Source: Syntrophaceae bacterium UBA6252
GTDB taxonomy: Bacteria; Desulfobacterota; Syntrophia; Syntrophales; UBA6807
Direction: 5' to 3'
NCBI GenBank assembly: GCA_002441265.1
Contig: DJVQ01000069.1
Span: 1 to 64,000, forward strand
Length of the DNA stretch: 64,000 nt
In this document: piece after piece, positions 33,718-43,564 of the stretch
Layout of the letters: each line of letters begins with the position of its first letter
Numbering within the stretch: position 1 is the stretch's first letter
Made by a program: the position numbers and the translations under genes
Notes under the pieces: model-generated
The model's database searches: none
The model's input: only the letters and a program-made list of their open reading frames with translations
What the model was told of the DNA's origin: nothing

Positions 33718-35280
33718 TCATTCCATGCCCGTTTCACCAATTTCATCCGTTTTAATGATTTCAATGGATTTTGTATTTAAACCGGTATCATTCGAGTTCC
33801 CCAGGACGACATAACCGCCGTCCCCGGTCTTCTGAACGGAAACGCCCATGCCTTCCACATAGCACTTGTACCATTGAAATTCCCCGCTGCGATCGATTTT
33901 CATCAGATCGATGCCCATATTCCCGTTCAGAGAATCGCAATAATCGTATCCCGCGATGACGTAACCGCTGTCATCGACGGCCTCGGCGATCGCCAGGCCG
34001 AAGCCGCTCCATCTGCCGCCTACGGACTTGCAGATGCGACTCCACTCCACGTCGCCCGACCGGTTCGTCTTCATCACTCTGCAAAGACCGTCGGCGGGCG
34101 CGGTGGTGATCGATTGTTCCAGCACCACAAATCCGCTTTCCTGTGCTTCCAGGACGTCAAGGCCGCGCCGGATCACGAACGGCCCCCCTGAAAACGACTT
34201 CCGCCAGATTGGGGCCCCGCTCTCATCGACGCGGAGCAATAGAAGACTGTCCTCCTCCGTGCCGGAAAGGATCGTTTCCGTATGATCGGTCGTTCCGGTA
34301 ACGATGAATCCGCCGTCGGCAACTTCAGTGACGGACCGTGCCTTTTCATTGTAGGGACCGGCTTCGTCCGAACGCTCTCCCCACGTGCTCTCCCAGATCA
34401 GGTTCCCGTCCGGATCCACTTTCAGAAGATACACGTCCCAGTGCAATCCGGTACCGGATCGGCCGGTAGGGTCCGGGATTTCCTCACTGACTTGCGTTGA
34501 ACCGGCGGCCAGCAGGTTTCCGTCGATTGTGCGTCGAATGCGGCCGGCCTCGTCTGCATCGGGCCCGCCGAAATGTTCTTCCCACAGCGTGTCCCCGTTT
34601 TAGTCCACGCACAGCAGACCGATGTCCGTGGTGGCGTCCGGCAGTGTGATCCGGCCCGCAATGACGTATGTTCCCTCATCGACCTCGACGATGCTTTTCC
34701 CCGTGTCGTCTCCGGGACCGCCGTAAGCCTTCTCCCATAGCACGGTTCCCAACCGGTCGATTTTTGTCAGATACACATCCCAGTCGCCGTCTTCCCGCAT
34801 GATCCTGCCCGTCACGAGAAAGTTCCCTCCCGATGTTTCAATTAAGGACTCCGCTTCAATGTTTTCGGAGCCTCCGAAGGATTTGATCCATGTCGCCGAT
34901 TTGATCGTGAACGCTTTTTCCGTTTCGCAATCCTCAAGGGCGGCCGTGACGGTCACCTCGCCGGGGGCGATCGCGGTCAGAAGTCCCGGATGTTCCGTTT
35001 CATTTGAAATCGCGGCAAGGGATGTATCGGAGCTGCTCCAGGTCACTTCCCCGGTGATGTCGCGGGTCTCGCTGCTGTCGAACGTGCCCGTTGCGTTGAG
35101 CTGAACCGATTGCCCGGCGGATATGGAGGTGATTTCGGTCGTGATGGTGATGCCCGTCAACTGCGGTTGTCCCTGTGTCCCCCCGCCATTGCAGCCCGAT
35201 AACAGAAGAAGGAGCCCTGTCGCGAGGCAATATCGATTGATGGCACCGTGAAGCGATCGCGCTGAAGAATGAATGCCCAT
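33718..35280 (-). pseudogene. Lipoprotein with BIG2-like domain and beta-propeller repeats, interrupted by an in-frame stop
   Basis: The frame starts at an ATG at 35280 with a lipoprotein signal (lipobox LLLSGC) and has a bacterial-Ig-like (BIG2) domain: ITITTEITSISAGQSVQLNA and EVTWSSSDTSLAAIS. Then follow repeats of the type G.FLVTGR....DWDVYLTKID..G..LWEKAYGG. A TAA at 34600-34602 interrupts the sequence within a repeat (V-D-stop-N-G-D), where other copies have D-K/P-D-G or similar, and the same frame continues to 33718 with the same repeat type (WDVYLLKVDPDGNLIWESTW). A single substitution (for example AAA to TAA) or sequencing error explains it. Without readthrough the product would be 226 residues. 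Intact homologues would be about 520 residues and surface-attached. Confidence 0.82.
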
Positions 35281-35624
35281 GGCGGGACTCCTTCAATCAT
35301 ACGGGGTGATTGCATGGATGACAGCCGGGTTCCGACCGGCGGGAAGATCCTCTCGGACTGGCGGATCCACAGGAGGCATCGAACACCCTGAGGAGAAGCT
35401 CCTCGTGTCCGGAAGCGTAGTAAGAAACATGATGAATTTCAATTGAAAAAAATGAAGCGCCTGCGTTCGGGCCCCTGGGCGGGGATCCTGCTGAATCCTT
35501 GTGCCGGAGCGGCAGGTTATGAATGTCGACCCGGAAAATTCCTATGAACGGGTCGGCTGCGGCGTGCTCCTGACAGGGCAGGAGGGCGGGCAGGCCGTTT
35601 GGTGAAGGCCCCGTTTTTCCCGCC
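35281..35624. other. Intergenic, no gene seen
   Basis: Nothing recognised; no protein-like frame on either strand. Confidence 0.4.
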
Positions 35625-35975
35625 TCACGGCGTCAGCACCGTTGTCGGAATGTACAGCGGCAGGCACAGCCCCAGTGCGGTAAGCGTCAATACGATGATC
35701 TCCGCCAGCAGAAGAACGGTGACCGCTGTCAAAACGACCTTTGTTTCCGGCCTGGTGCGGACCGACAGGAAGGCGGCGAGAAGGGCGATTGCGGCGATTC
35801 CATATGGCCACCAGGGCACGGCAAGGACCCGTTCCGTGAGAATGGGGAGATGCAAGACGCCCATGTGCCTTGCGTAGGTTTCGGCCATGAACGCGCAGGT
35901 ATTGCCGATGACGGCCCCTGCGGCGAGATTCACCAGCGCAACCGCGATCCACACCCATGTCGAAAGCTGCTTCAT
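35625..35975 (-). CDS. Small membrane protein of unknown function
   Basis: 116 residues, ATG at 35973-35975 with AAAGGAAA close upstream. Three or four hydrophobic segments (WVWIAVALVNLAAGAVIG; WWPYGIAAIALLAAFLSV; VLTAVTVLLLAEIIVLTLTA) alternate with short charged loops. No family recognised. It follows the hypothetical gene at 35986 by 10 bp, so the two are probably co-transcribed. Confidence 0.6.
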   Translation of the reverse strand: MKQLSTWVWIAVALVNLAAGAVIGNTCAFMAETYARHMGVLHLPILTERVLAVPWWPYGIAAIALLAAFLSVRTRPETKVVLTAVTVLLLAEIIVLTLTALGLCLPLYIPTTVLTP

Positions 35976-35985
35976 TTTCCTTTCT

Positions 35986-36408
35986 TCAGCCGAAATCCAC
36001 GTGGAAACCGCTGTCAATGTCCGGCGAGTCCGGCACCAGCGTCATCCGGGCTCCCGATTCGAAAACCAGCCGCAGATGCGTCAGGGCGTCCGCATTCTCG
36101 AAAGCCGCCGCCGAAACCAGACGCTGCGGCAATCCTCCGACGCGCTCCGAGTAGTCGACCAATCGAAAATCGTCCTCCCTGAGCTCGTCGAAGGCGCTTT
36201 CGATGGACCCGCCCTCCCATGTTTCCCAGAAGGCGATCTGCGCCTGCAGGAAGAACCTGTGCCAGGCGTCCGCCCCGTCAAATTCGGCGAAGACGACGCT
36301 CGGGGAGCGTTCGTCCCTTCCCTTGTCGACGGCGCCGATCAGGCGAGTGAGCGAACGGCCCTCGACCTCGGCGACCCTGAAGGAATAATCCTGGTATCTG
36401 CGTGACAT
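35986..36408 (-). CDS. Hypothetical protein, 140 aa
   Basis: ATG at 36406-36408; sequence upstream in the same frame is of low-complexity antisense type and is not included. The protein is acidic and soluble with WHRFFLQAQIAFWETWEGG and a final beta-like stretch LVFESGARMTLVPDSP. No family recognised. It precedes a small membrane protein gene by 10 bp, suggesting a two-gene unit. Confidence 0.6.
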   Translation of the reverse strand: MSRRYQDYSFRVAEVEGRSLTRLIGAVDKGRDERSPSVVFAEFDGADAWHRFFLQAQIAFWETWEGGSIESAFDELREDDFRLVDYSERVGGLPQRLVSAAAFENADALTHLRLVFESGARMTLVPDSPDIDSGFHVDFG

Positions 36409-36899
36409 CTCGGTCTGCGGACCAATGGCTGTCGGTCTTTTATTCAATGCAACACGTGACGGACAAGAGGGACGCGACGGGGGGGCCCGTCTTTTGGCCT
36501 CCGCTGAGGTTTTGCACATGGGCCGGGGCTTTCCTCTCTCCCGGAGATCCCCCCGTCGGATTCCCGGTGGGGGGATCACATGCCGCTTGATGCCGGAAGG
36601 AGTGCATTTTCGTTGCCCCGGTGCACAATCCCATGGGAATCTGGTAACATAGGAAGGCTGATGTGTCAAAGAAGAATCGGAACATAAGGAAACAACCGTT
36701 CATGACACCGCCGATGGGATGGAAAAGTCGAGGAGAACCGGGACGTGTTTGTTCCCGCTCAAGTTTTTCCGAAATATGCCAATAATAGTAAAAGTGGGGG
36801 AATCGCTCCGGTCACCGCTTCCGGGATAGGGTAGTGGGCACACAGCGCTTCCATGTCGGGAATAGCCTTTTTCCAGAGAAACTTAAAGGAGGTGTTGTC
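36409..36899. other. Intergenic before the Tat serine dehydratase gene
   Basis: No gene seen. Contains a perfect 9-bp hairpin, GATCCCCCC (36546-36554) and GGGGGGATC (36569-36577), of unknown role. The strong ribosome site AAAGGAGGTG precedes the next start. Confidence 0.5.
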
Positions 36900-38408
36900 A
36901 TGGATCGACGTGATTTCATCAAGGTCGCGCTGATTTCTTCCGCCGGGGTCGGCGTCATGCTGAGAGGCGTTCCGTCGTGTGCGCGGGGAATTCCCGCCTC
37001 CGCCCTTTCGGGAAGGGCCGGGGTCAGGTGCTATGCCGGTGCGCCCGCAGGGGTCATTCAGACCTCACTGAGCGATTTTTTCAAGATCGGCCCGGGCCCT
37101 TCCAGTTCTCATACCATTGCCCCGATCCGGATCGCCGCTCATTTCAGGGAAACATTGTCGGCGCTTCCCCGGGAACGACTGTCCAGGGGGAAGACGATCA
37201 AGGCCCGGCTTTACGGGAGCCTGAGCAGCACCGGAAAAGGCCATCGGACGGACCGCGCCGTCATCGCCGGCCTTCTCGGCCAGAAACCCGAGACCTGCGA
37301 CACAAAGCTCATGGAGGAGCTTGCCGACGAAACAAGGACTTACGCGACCGCCATCAACGGCGTGGATTTCACCATCGGCCGGCAAAACATCGTCTGGGAC
37401 AGGATCGAACACGACTTTCCCTTTGTCAACACTCTGGGAATGCATCTGGTCGGCGACGGGGATGTGGAGATCTTCTCGCTGGAATATTACTCCACCGGCG
37501 GAGGCTTCTTTCAGTGGAAGGGACAGGAGCCTGAAGTCCGGGGAAAGCCCGTTCATCCGTATGGGAGCATGACCGCCTTCCGCCGCCTTGCCGCGGAACG
37601 GGGAAAAGCGCTCCACGAGATCATCCTGGAAAACGACATGGCGGTCATGGGTGTCGATGAAAAAAACATCCTGTCCCGGCTGGACCAGGTGCTCGAGACG
37701 ATGGACGACGGGGTGCGCCGGAATCTCGATGAGGAGGGCGTTCTGCCTGGGCCGTTCGAAGTTCATCGCAAGGCCGGGCGCATTCACCGGCAGGCGCTGA
37801 AAATGAAAGGCGGGGACAGTTTCATGGGATTGCTGAGCAGTTATGCCCTTGCAGTGTCCGAAGGCAACGCTGCCGGGCGTCTGGCTGTGACGGCGCCGAC
37901 CCTTGGTTCGGCCGGCACCATCCCGGCGATCGCCTATGTGATGAGACACCATCTGAAGTATCCTCAGGATACCATGCGCAGGGGGCTGATGGCGGCCGCG
38001 CTGGTCGGTTTTCTGTGCAAGAACAACGCCAGTGTCGCCGGCGCCGAGGTGGGCTGTCAGGGTGAAATCGGTGTCGCCTCGGCCATGGCGGCGGCCATGA
38101 TCACTTATGCCGGCGGCGCCTCGCTGGAAACCACCGAGGTTGCGGCGACCATCGCTCTGGAACACCATCTGGGCATGTCCTGCGATCCCGTGGGAGGATT
38201 TGTCCTGATTCCCTGCATTGAACGGAATGCATTCGGCGCCGTCAAGGCGTACAACGCCTATCTTATCGCTACGAACGAAATCGCCTCGCAGCACTTGGAG
38301 GACCTGGACCGGGTCATTGCGGCCATGCTGGAGACCGGGAAAGCCCTGCCGCAGGCTTACAGGGAGATGGGCACCGGCGGTCTGGGGGTGACGATGGTCG
38401 ACTGTTAG
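36900..38408 (+). CDS. L-serine ammonia-lyase (Fe-S type) with a Tat signal peptide
   Basis: 502 residues; ATG at 36900 after a near-perfect AAGGAGGTG. The start gives MDRRDFIKVALISSAGVGVM, a textbook twin-arginine signal (RRDFIK at 3-8). Then follow serine dehydratase beta-type motifs (SLSDFFKIGPGPSSSHT, YGSLSSTGKGHRTDRAVI) and the alpha-type domain with the [4Fe-4S] cysteines in VGCQGEIGVASAMAA, GMSCDPVGG and IPCIERNAFGAVKA. Both domains are fused, as in SdaA. SdaA is normally cytoplasmic; export in folded form by Tat would suit an Fe-S enzyme. It converts serine to pyruvate and ammonia. The neighbour is an exported dipeptidase. Confidence 0.9.
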   Translation: MDRRDFIKVALISSAGVGVMLRGVPSCARGIPASALSGRAGVRCYAGAPAGVIQTSLSDFFKIGPGPSSSHTIAPIRIAAHFRETLSALPRERLSRGKTIKARLYGSLSSTGKGHRTDRAVIAGLLGQKPETCDTKLMEELADETRTYATAINGVDFTIGRQNIVWDRIEHDFPFVNTLGMHLVGDGDVEIFSLEYYSTGGGFFQWKGQEPEVRGKPVHPYGSMTAFRRLAAERGKALHEIILENDMAVMGVDEKNILSRLDQVLETMDDGVRRNLDEEGVLPGPFEVHRKAGRIHRQALKMKGGDSFMGLLSSYALAVSEGNAAGRLAVTAPTLGSAGTIPAIAYVMRHHLKYPQDTMRRGLMAAALVGFLCKNNASVAGAEVGCQGEIGVASAMAAAMITYAGGASLETTEVAATIALEHHLGMSCDPVGGFVLIPCIERNAFGAVKAYNAYLIATNEIASQHLEDLDRVIAAMLETGKALPQAYREMGTGGLGVTMVDC

Positions 38409-38784
38409 ACCGTTGTTGAAGCGGGGGGGCGGCACGGATCGGGAAAGGGGCTTGGCCCCTGGTTCGGGTGCCGGATCGATGGGACAGGAAAGCTCCTGTG
38501 AAGGACCGGACGGGGGACCTTCCATGGCCGGCAGGGACGGCGGCGATGTCGGAGGATGGGGGGGGACCCGTCAGGGAGACGATGACGGGAGGGTCGGCGT
38601 TTCATCCCGGAGGGACTTCCCGAAGACGACTGCGTTTGCCGGGCAAAGGACGGCCGGACGGATGCCGGCACTCCCTGATCTTGATTTACCGCCGGGAAAA
38701 CGGCATGGTAGAGAAAAAATCAACGAATTGGCCCCATCCGTTCCGGATGCCGGGTCGTAAAACCTTATCAGGAAAGGAAAACCA
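38409..38784. other. Intergenic, no gene seen
   Basis: GC-rich, no convincing frame. AGGAAA before 38785 is the ribosome site of the next gene. Confidence 0.4.
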
Positions 38785-40524
38785 ATGAGGAAAATCCTTG
38801 CATTGATGCTGGTGGTCGTGGGTTGGGCCGTTTGTGGCCCGGCGGATGCCTGCACCGTAACGGTCGTCGGACGGGCGGCATCTGCTGACGGATCGGTCAT
38901 GGTGTCCCACTCGGACGACGGCCTGGGCGACGCCCGGATGATCTATGTCCCGGCCATGGACCACAAGGCCGGGGCGCTTCGGGCCGTTTTTTACTCCAAC
39001 TGCGCCCTGGACTACAAACCCCAGTGGGGGGCGAGCGAAACGCAGCGGATCATGACCAAGGACCGGGGGCCGGGCTACGACACGCCGGGCGTTCCGCCCA
39101 GCGTGCCCCTGGGATTTATCCCCCAGGTGCCCCACACCTACGCCTACTTCGACGCCAATTACGGCATCATGAACGAACACCAGCTCTCCATCGGCGAGTG
39201 CACCGACAAGGCCAAGGTGCACCCGGAGCCGGAACCGAAGAAGCGCATCTTCTATTCGGCGGAACTTTCCCGGGTCGCCCTGGAACGGTGCAAAACGGCC
39301 CGCGAGGCCATCAGGCTCATGGGGCAGCTCATCGAGAAATACGGTTACTATGGAACGGGCGAAACCCTGACCGTCGCCGATCCGAAGGAAGGGTGGGTCA
39401 TGGAGATGTGCGGCTACGACATGAACGGAACGGACGGCGTCTGGATCGCCCAGCGCGTGCCCGAAGACGGTTTCTTCGTGGCGGCCAACCAGTTCCGCAT
39501 CCGGGACGTGCGCAAGGACGCCGAGGACATGATGTGCTCCTCCAATATCTTTGACGTGGCGCAAAACAAGGGCTGGTGGAAGCCCGAAGACGGCCCCCTG
39601 GACTGGGCCCGCGTCTATGGCGACGGCGAGTTCCACCACCCCTACTACTCCCTGAGAAGGGTCTGGAGGGCCCAGTCCCTTGTCGCACCCTCGCTGGATC
39701 TGCCCGCCTGGGTGGAAGGGGCGTTCACGAGAAAATACCCCTTCGCCGTCAAGCCCGATCAGAAACTGGCCGTGGCGAACATCTTTTCCATACACCGGGA
39801 CAATTACGAGGGAACCGAATTCGATATGACGAAAGGCCTTGCGGCAGGTCCCTTCGGCAATCCGAACCGTTTCGAGGGACAGGCCGAGAGCGTGGCGGAC
39901 AAGGAAGGGCGCCTGACGCCGCTCAACGGGGAATTCGAACGGCCGCTCAACATCTACCGGTGCGTTTACGCCTATGTGAACCAGTCCCGGGGATCGCTTC
40001 CGGATCCCATCGGCGGCCTGACCTGGTTCGGTCCCGACCGGCCCGCCACCGCCGTCCTGATGCCCTTTTACGCAGGCGCGACGACCCTGCCCGAGATCGT
40101 CCAGCGGGGGGACCTCCTGTCCTTCGACTGGAAGAGCCTGTGGATGGCTTTCAACTATGTGGCCAACTACGCCATGCTCAAGTATTCCTACATGATCCAG
40201 GACATCCACGCGGTGAGGGACCGCTTCGAGGCCGACGCCTTCGGAGCGCAGCAGGAGCTTGAAGCGCGGGCGGCGGCCCTGTGGAAGGCAGGGGACAAGG
40301 AAGGCGCCCGGGCCCTTCTGACCCGGTATTCGGAGGATATCGCCGCGCGGGTGCTCAAGGAATGGTGGAAGCTTGCCGGGCACCTCTACGTCAAATACAA
40401 CGACGGCTACGTGAACACAAAGCTCGGCGTCGCCCAGCCCGTGTTCTACCCCGCCTGGTGGCTCAAGGCGGTGGGTTATGAAAACGGCCCCACCAGCTAC
40501 GAAAAGAAGCCCGGCGGAAACTGA
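38785..40524 (+). CDS. Secreted C69-family dipeptidase (PepD-like)
   Basis: 579 residues. A signal peptide (MRKILALMLVVVGWAVCGPA, residues 1-20) ends just before Cys23 (DAC-TVTVVGRAASADGS), which becomes the N-terminal nucleophile of this Ntn-hydrolase family; in C69 peptidases the same cysteine is freed by processing. NEHQLSIGECTDK, WVMEMCGYD and FVAANQFRIRD are family motifs. It should cleave dipeptides in the periplasm. It lies downstream of an exported serine dehydratase, which could use serine released from peptides. The cysteine might alternatively be a lipidation site, but the preceding residues (PADA) do not fit a lipobox well. Confidence 0.88.
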   Translation: MRKILALMLVVVGWAVCGPADACTVTVVGRAASADGSVMVSHSDDGLGDARMIYVPAMDHKAGALRAVFYSNCALDYKPQWGASETQRIMTKDRGPGYDTPGVPPSVPLGFIPQVPHTYAYFDANYGIMNEHQLSIGECTDKAKVHPEPEPKKRIFYSAELSRVALERCKTAREAIRLMGQLIEKYGYYGTGETLTVADPKEGWVMEMCGYDMNGTDGVWIAQRVPEDGFFVAANQFRIRDVRKDAEDMMCSSNIFDVAQNKGWWKPEDGPLDWARVYGDGEFHHPYYSLRRVWRAQSLVAPSLDLPAWVEGAFTRKYPFAVKPDQKLAVANIFSIHRDNYEGTEFDMTKGLAAGPFGNPNRFEGQAESVADKEGRLTPLNGEFERPLNIYRCVYAYVNQSRGSLPDPIGGLTWFGPDRPATAVLMPFYAGATTLPEIVQRGDLLSFDWKSLWMAFNYVANYAMLKYSYMIQDIHAVRDRFEADAFGAQQELEARAAALWKAGDKEGARALLTRYSEDIAARVLKEWWKLAGHLYVKYNDGYVNTKLGVAQPVFYPAWWLKAVGYENGPTSYEKKPGGN

Positions 40525-40633
40525 CACCCCCGTCGCCCGCAGGACGCACGGACGTGCGGGGGCGAACCATCCCCGGCCTGCGGGGGGAACGCCTGAAACG
40601 CTCTGTGCGCCGGGATGAGAGGGCTTTTGACGA

Positions 40634-40663
40634 GGAAGGCCGTGTCTTTCGACGCGGCCTTCC
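40634..40663. terminator. Convergent terminator hairpin
   Basis: GGAAGGCCGTGTC and GACGCGGCCTTCC form a 13-bp stem with one mismatch and a TTTC loop, between the dipeptidase (+) and acyl-CoA dehydrogenase (-) genes. Confidence 0.75.
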
Positions 40664-40696
40664 CCGTTTATGCAGGTGGATGCAAGGCTCCCGCGA

Positions 40697-41887
40697 TTAC
40701 AGACCGCTTTTGAAGTCGTCGCGCATCAGCTCGCGGGCGATGATCGTGCGGCGAATTTCCGACGTTCCGGCGCCGATTTCCCACAGTTTCTGATCCAGGA
40801 AATGACGGGAAATGGCGTACTCGGTGCAGTAGCCGTAGCCGCCGTGGATCTGGATGGCGTCGAGGCCGATCTTCGTTCCCATCTCGCCCGTGTACAGCAG
40901 GGATGCCGCGGCCATCCGGTCGAGGTCCGTTCCCTTGCCGCCGGACTTGTGCTCCAGCGTGTCGCAGTAAGCGGCGGCGCTGTAGGCCAGCCACTTGCCG
41001 GCCTTGTAGCCGCAGTACATGTTCGCCAGCTTTTCCTGGATCATCTGGAAGGAGGCGATGGGCTTGCCGAACTGGACCCTTTCCTTCGCGTATTTCAGGC
41101 TGATTTCGAGGCACGCCCTCTGGCCGCCGAGGGTGCAGCCCGAGAGGGTGATGCGCTCGGTGCAGAGACCGCTCGTGAGGATGGCCACGCCCTTGTTCAG
41201 GCCTCCGATCAGGTTTTCCTCGGGAAGTTCCATGTCCTCGAAGGTGACGAGACCCGTGGGGGAGGTCCTCATGCCCCATTTCTTGATCTTGTCGACCCTG
41301 CAGCCCTTGACCTTGTCGAACTCGAAGCAGAAGGCGCTGATGCCCTTGGGGCCCGCGGCGGGGTCCGTCTTCGCGTAGAAGGTCATGAACTGGGCCACCG
41401 GCGCGTTGGTGATGAAGGTCTTGGCGCCGTTGATGACCCACTTATCGCCCTTCTTCTCGGCCTTGGTGGACATGGACATGGCGTCGGAGCCCGCGTTGGG
41501 CTCGGTGATGCCGAGACAGCCGATCCACTCGCCGCTGCAGGCCTTGGGGAGAACATATTCTCTTTGCGCCTCCGTGGCGTTGCGGCGGAAATTGTCGAAG
41601 CACAGGGTCTGGCTCGCGCCGACCGTCATGGAGAGGGCGTTGCTGACGCGGGCGATGGTTTCATAGACGAGAAGGGTTTCCACGTAGCCGAGGGCGGCGC
41701 CGCCGTACTTCTCGGGAAAGACGATTCCGTTCACGCCGAGATTCCCCAGTTCCTTGAAAATCTCCGGGGGCATCTTGTCTTCTTCATACATGTGCTCCAT
41801 CTGTGGTTCCAGCCATGTCGAGGCCCAGCGGTAAACCTGGTCCTCGAGCATTATCTGTTCTTCGGTGAAGGTGAAATCCAATGCCAT
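40697..41887 (-). CDS. Acyl-CoA dehydrogenase (isovaleryl-CoA-dehydrogenase-like active site)
   Basis: 396 residues, the normal length. FAD and substrate motifs CLGITEPNAGSDA and KWGMRTSPTG. The glutamate base of most short-chain enzymes (YEGTSEIQR) is absent: the position reads IGAGTSEIRR. A glutamate is instead at 244 in SGLCTERITLSG, the position used by isovaleryl-CoA dehydrogenase (LDLERLVLAG). This suggests a branched or isovaleryl-type substrate, consistent with an AMACR-like racemase nearby. It lies 159 bp downstream of the CoA-transferase gene. Confidence 0.88.
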   Translation of the reverse strand: MALDFTFTEEQIMLEDQVYRWASTWLEPQMEHMYEEDKMPPEIFKELGNLGVNGIVFPEKYGGAALGYVETLLVYETIARVSNALSMTVGASQTLCFDNFRRNATEAQREYVLPKACSGEWIGCLGITEPNAGSDAMSMSTKAEKKGDKWVINGAKTFITNAPVAQFMTFYAKTDPAAGPKGISAFCFEFDKVKGCRVDKIKKWGMRTSPTGLVTFEDMELPEENLIGGLNKGVAILTSGLCTERITLSGCTLGGQRACLEISLKYAKERVQFGKPIASFQMIQEKLANMYCGYKAGKWLAYSAAAYCDTLEHKSGGKGTDLDRMAAASLLYTGEMGTKIGLDAIQIHGGYGYCTEYAISRHFLDQKLWEIGAGTSEIRRTIIARELMRDDFKSGL

Positions 41888-42046
41888 GATAAATCTCCTT
41901 TCCTTGTGGTGTGACGGTATTCAAACCACCGGTCCGTGTTCCAACGGTTTTCCCCTGTCTCAAGGAAACCGGGCTTCCCTTTGCCCGACGGGCCCGGACG
42001 GCCTTCGGCTTCCGGCGGGGATCTCCCCTCCCGGGGAAACGGTGGG

Positions 42047-43564
42047 TCACTTTCCGCTCTGGAATCCCTGATCCCAGTCATAGCCCCACACGGCGCTTCC
42101 CATGGGGATCTTGAAATTACGGCGCTCCTCGTAGGTGGGATAACGGCGCCCGCCCCCTTCCGCGGGCAGCATGGAAACGGGGAATTTGGGCGGCAGGAGG
42201 CCGCTCGCGCGGGCTTCCTTCTCCAGAAACTCCCGGTCATCGGGATGGGCGATGGAAATCAGGGCGGAGGTCCGCTCGTAGCCGGTGAGACCGCGCAGAT
42301 TGACCATGCCGTATTCGGTGCAGACGTAGTTGGCGAACTGGGCCGGTACGTCCACCGTGGATCCCTCCGGAAGGAACGGAACGATCCGCGGCGTGCCGTG
42401 CCGGCTCCGGGACGTCATCGCGGCGACCCCCCGGCCGCCCTTGGACTGGGCACAGAAGATGTGAAACTGGAAGAAGCCGCCCGACGAGGAGATGGGTCGC
42501 TTCTCGTAGAAGCCGGTGGAAATCTGGCCCAGCAGGTCGACGGCCACGCAGTTGTTGATGGAGATCATGTTGTCGATCCGGGTCAGGACGTTCAGGTTGT
42601 TCGTGTAGTCGATGTCGTACACCGCCATGGCCTGGTTTCGATGAATCGTGTTGTAATACCAGTCCACGTCCACGGGGAAGGCGAAGGTGTAGACGCTCTT
42701 GCCCCGGTCGAGGCTCTTGTAGGCGTTGGTGATCTGTCCCGACTCGATCATCTTGATGAGGCCGTAGTTCATCATCTCCGTGTGGACGCCCAGATCCTTG
42801 AAACCGGCGTCCGCCATGGCGGCGATGCAGGCGGAAGGCAGGGAGCCGATGCCGAGCTGGATGATGTCGCGGTCCCGCATGATCTTCATGACGTTCTTCG
42901 CGATCTGCTGTTCCACCGGACTGGGCTTGATGGACTTCTCGTTCAGCTGGGGCCAGCGGTACCGCTCGCAATCCACTTCCACCCAGTAATCGATGTCGTC
43001 GATGTGAATCGTGTTGAACCGGCCTCCTTCCGCCCAGGGGTAGTCGGAGCGGACCTCGAAGACGATCTTCTTGGCCGTCTGCCGGAAGATGTTGCAGTTG
43101 TTCGTCCCGTAGGACATGTTGAAATATCCGTGCTCGTCGGGAGGCGTGGCCGCGTTGAACCACCAGTCCATCCCGCGCTTTTCCTTGACCGCGTTGGCGA
43201 ACCGGTAGAGATGGGCGTGCATCCCGTACGCCCAGCCCCACTGGGCCCAGTCGGTGACGTTGTTCGCGTCCCGGGCCTTCCTGTTCCATGGGAAGAAGAA
43301 GAACTCATGGATGACGTGAAATTCCTGATGGGGATCGATCTGCTGGAGCTCCGGATGGGGATAGTACATGGCGTGCATCCAGAACTCGATGTCCCTCAAT
43401 TGATCGGCGCCGTCGCCGAGCCGCCTCGCTACCGCCTCCGTACAGACCGTGGAATCGCCGCCGGTGCTCCCGTGGTTGATCCAGTCGCCCGATTTGACCA
43501 TCTGCGCAATCTGTTCCGGTGTCCTTTTCTTATCTCTGATTTTCTGCTGTACCGGTGTCGTCAT
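42047..43564 (-). CDS. CoA-transferase of the 4-hydroxybutyrate/acetyl-CoA hydrolase family
   Basis: 505 residues, ATG at 43562-43564. Glutamate nucleophile in DLGVHTEMMNYG, glycine loop QLGIGSLPSACI and late motif FANYVCTEYGMVNLRGLTG. Closely related to the protein at 18896, and more distantly to the shorter one at 52974. In this position it probably activates an incoming 4-hydroxy or branched acid for the pathway. The sigma-54 site found for this region (44030) faces the other way; a weak -24/-12-like site on the minus strand near 43782 is not convincing. Confidence 0.85.
   Translation of the reverse strand: MTTPVQQKIRDKKRTPEQIAQMVKSGDWINHGSTGGDSTVCTEAVARRLGDGADQLRDIEFWMHAMYYPHPELQQIDPHQEFHVIHEFFFFPWNRKARDANNVTDWAQWGWAYGMHAHLYRFANAVKEKRGMDWWFNAATPPDEHGYFNMSYGTNNCNIFRQTAKKIVFEVRSDYPWAEGGRFNTIHIDDIDYWVEVDCERYRWPQLNEKSIKPSPVEQQIAKNVMKIMRDRDIIQLGIGSLPSACIAAMADAGFKDLGVHTEMMNYGLIKMIESGQITNAYKSLDRGKSVYTFAFPVDVDWYYNTIHRNQAMAVYDIDYTNNLNVLTRIDNMISINNCVAVDLLGQISTGFYEKRPISSSGGFFQFHIFCAQSKGGRGVAAMTSRSRHGTPRIVPFLPEGSTVDVPAQFANYVCTEYGMVNLRGLTGYERTSALISIAHPDDREFLEKEARASGLLPPKFPVSMLPAEGGGRRYPTYEERRNFKIPMGSAVWGYDWDQGFQSGK

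Noticed and set aside
34600..34602. Programmed readthrough or selenocysteine/pyrrolysine at the lipoprotein stop
   Set aside because: The codon is TAA, not TGA or TAG, and no recoding signal was seen.
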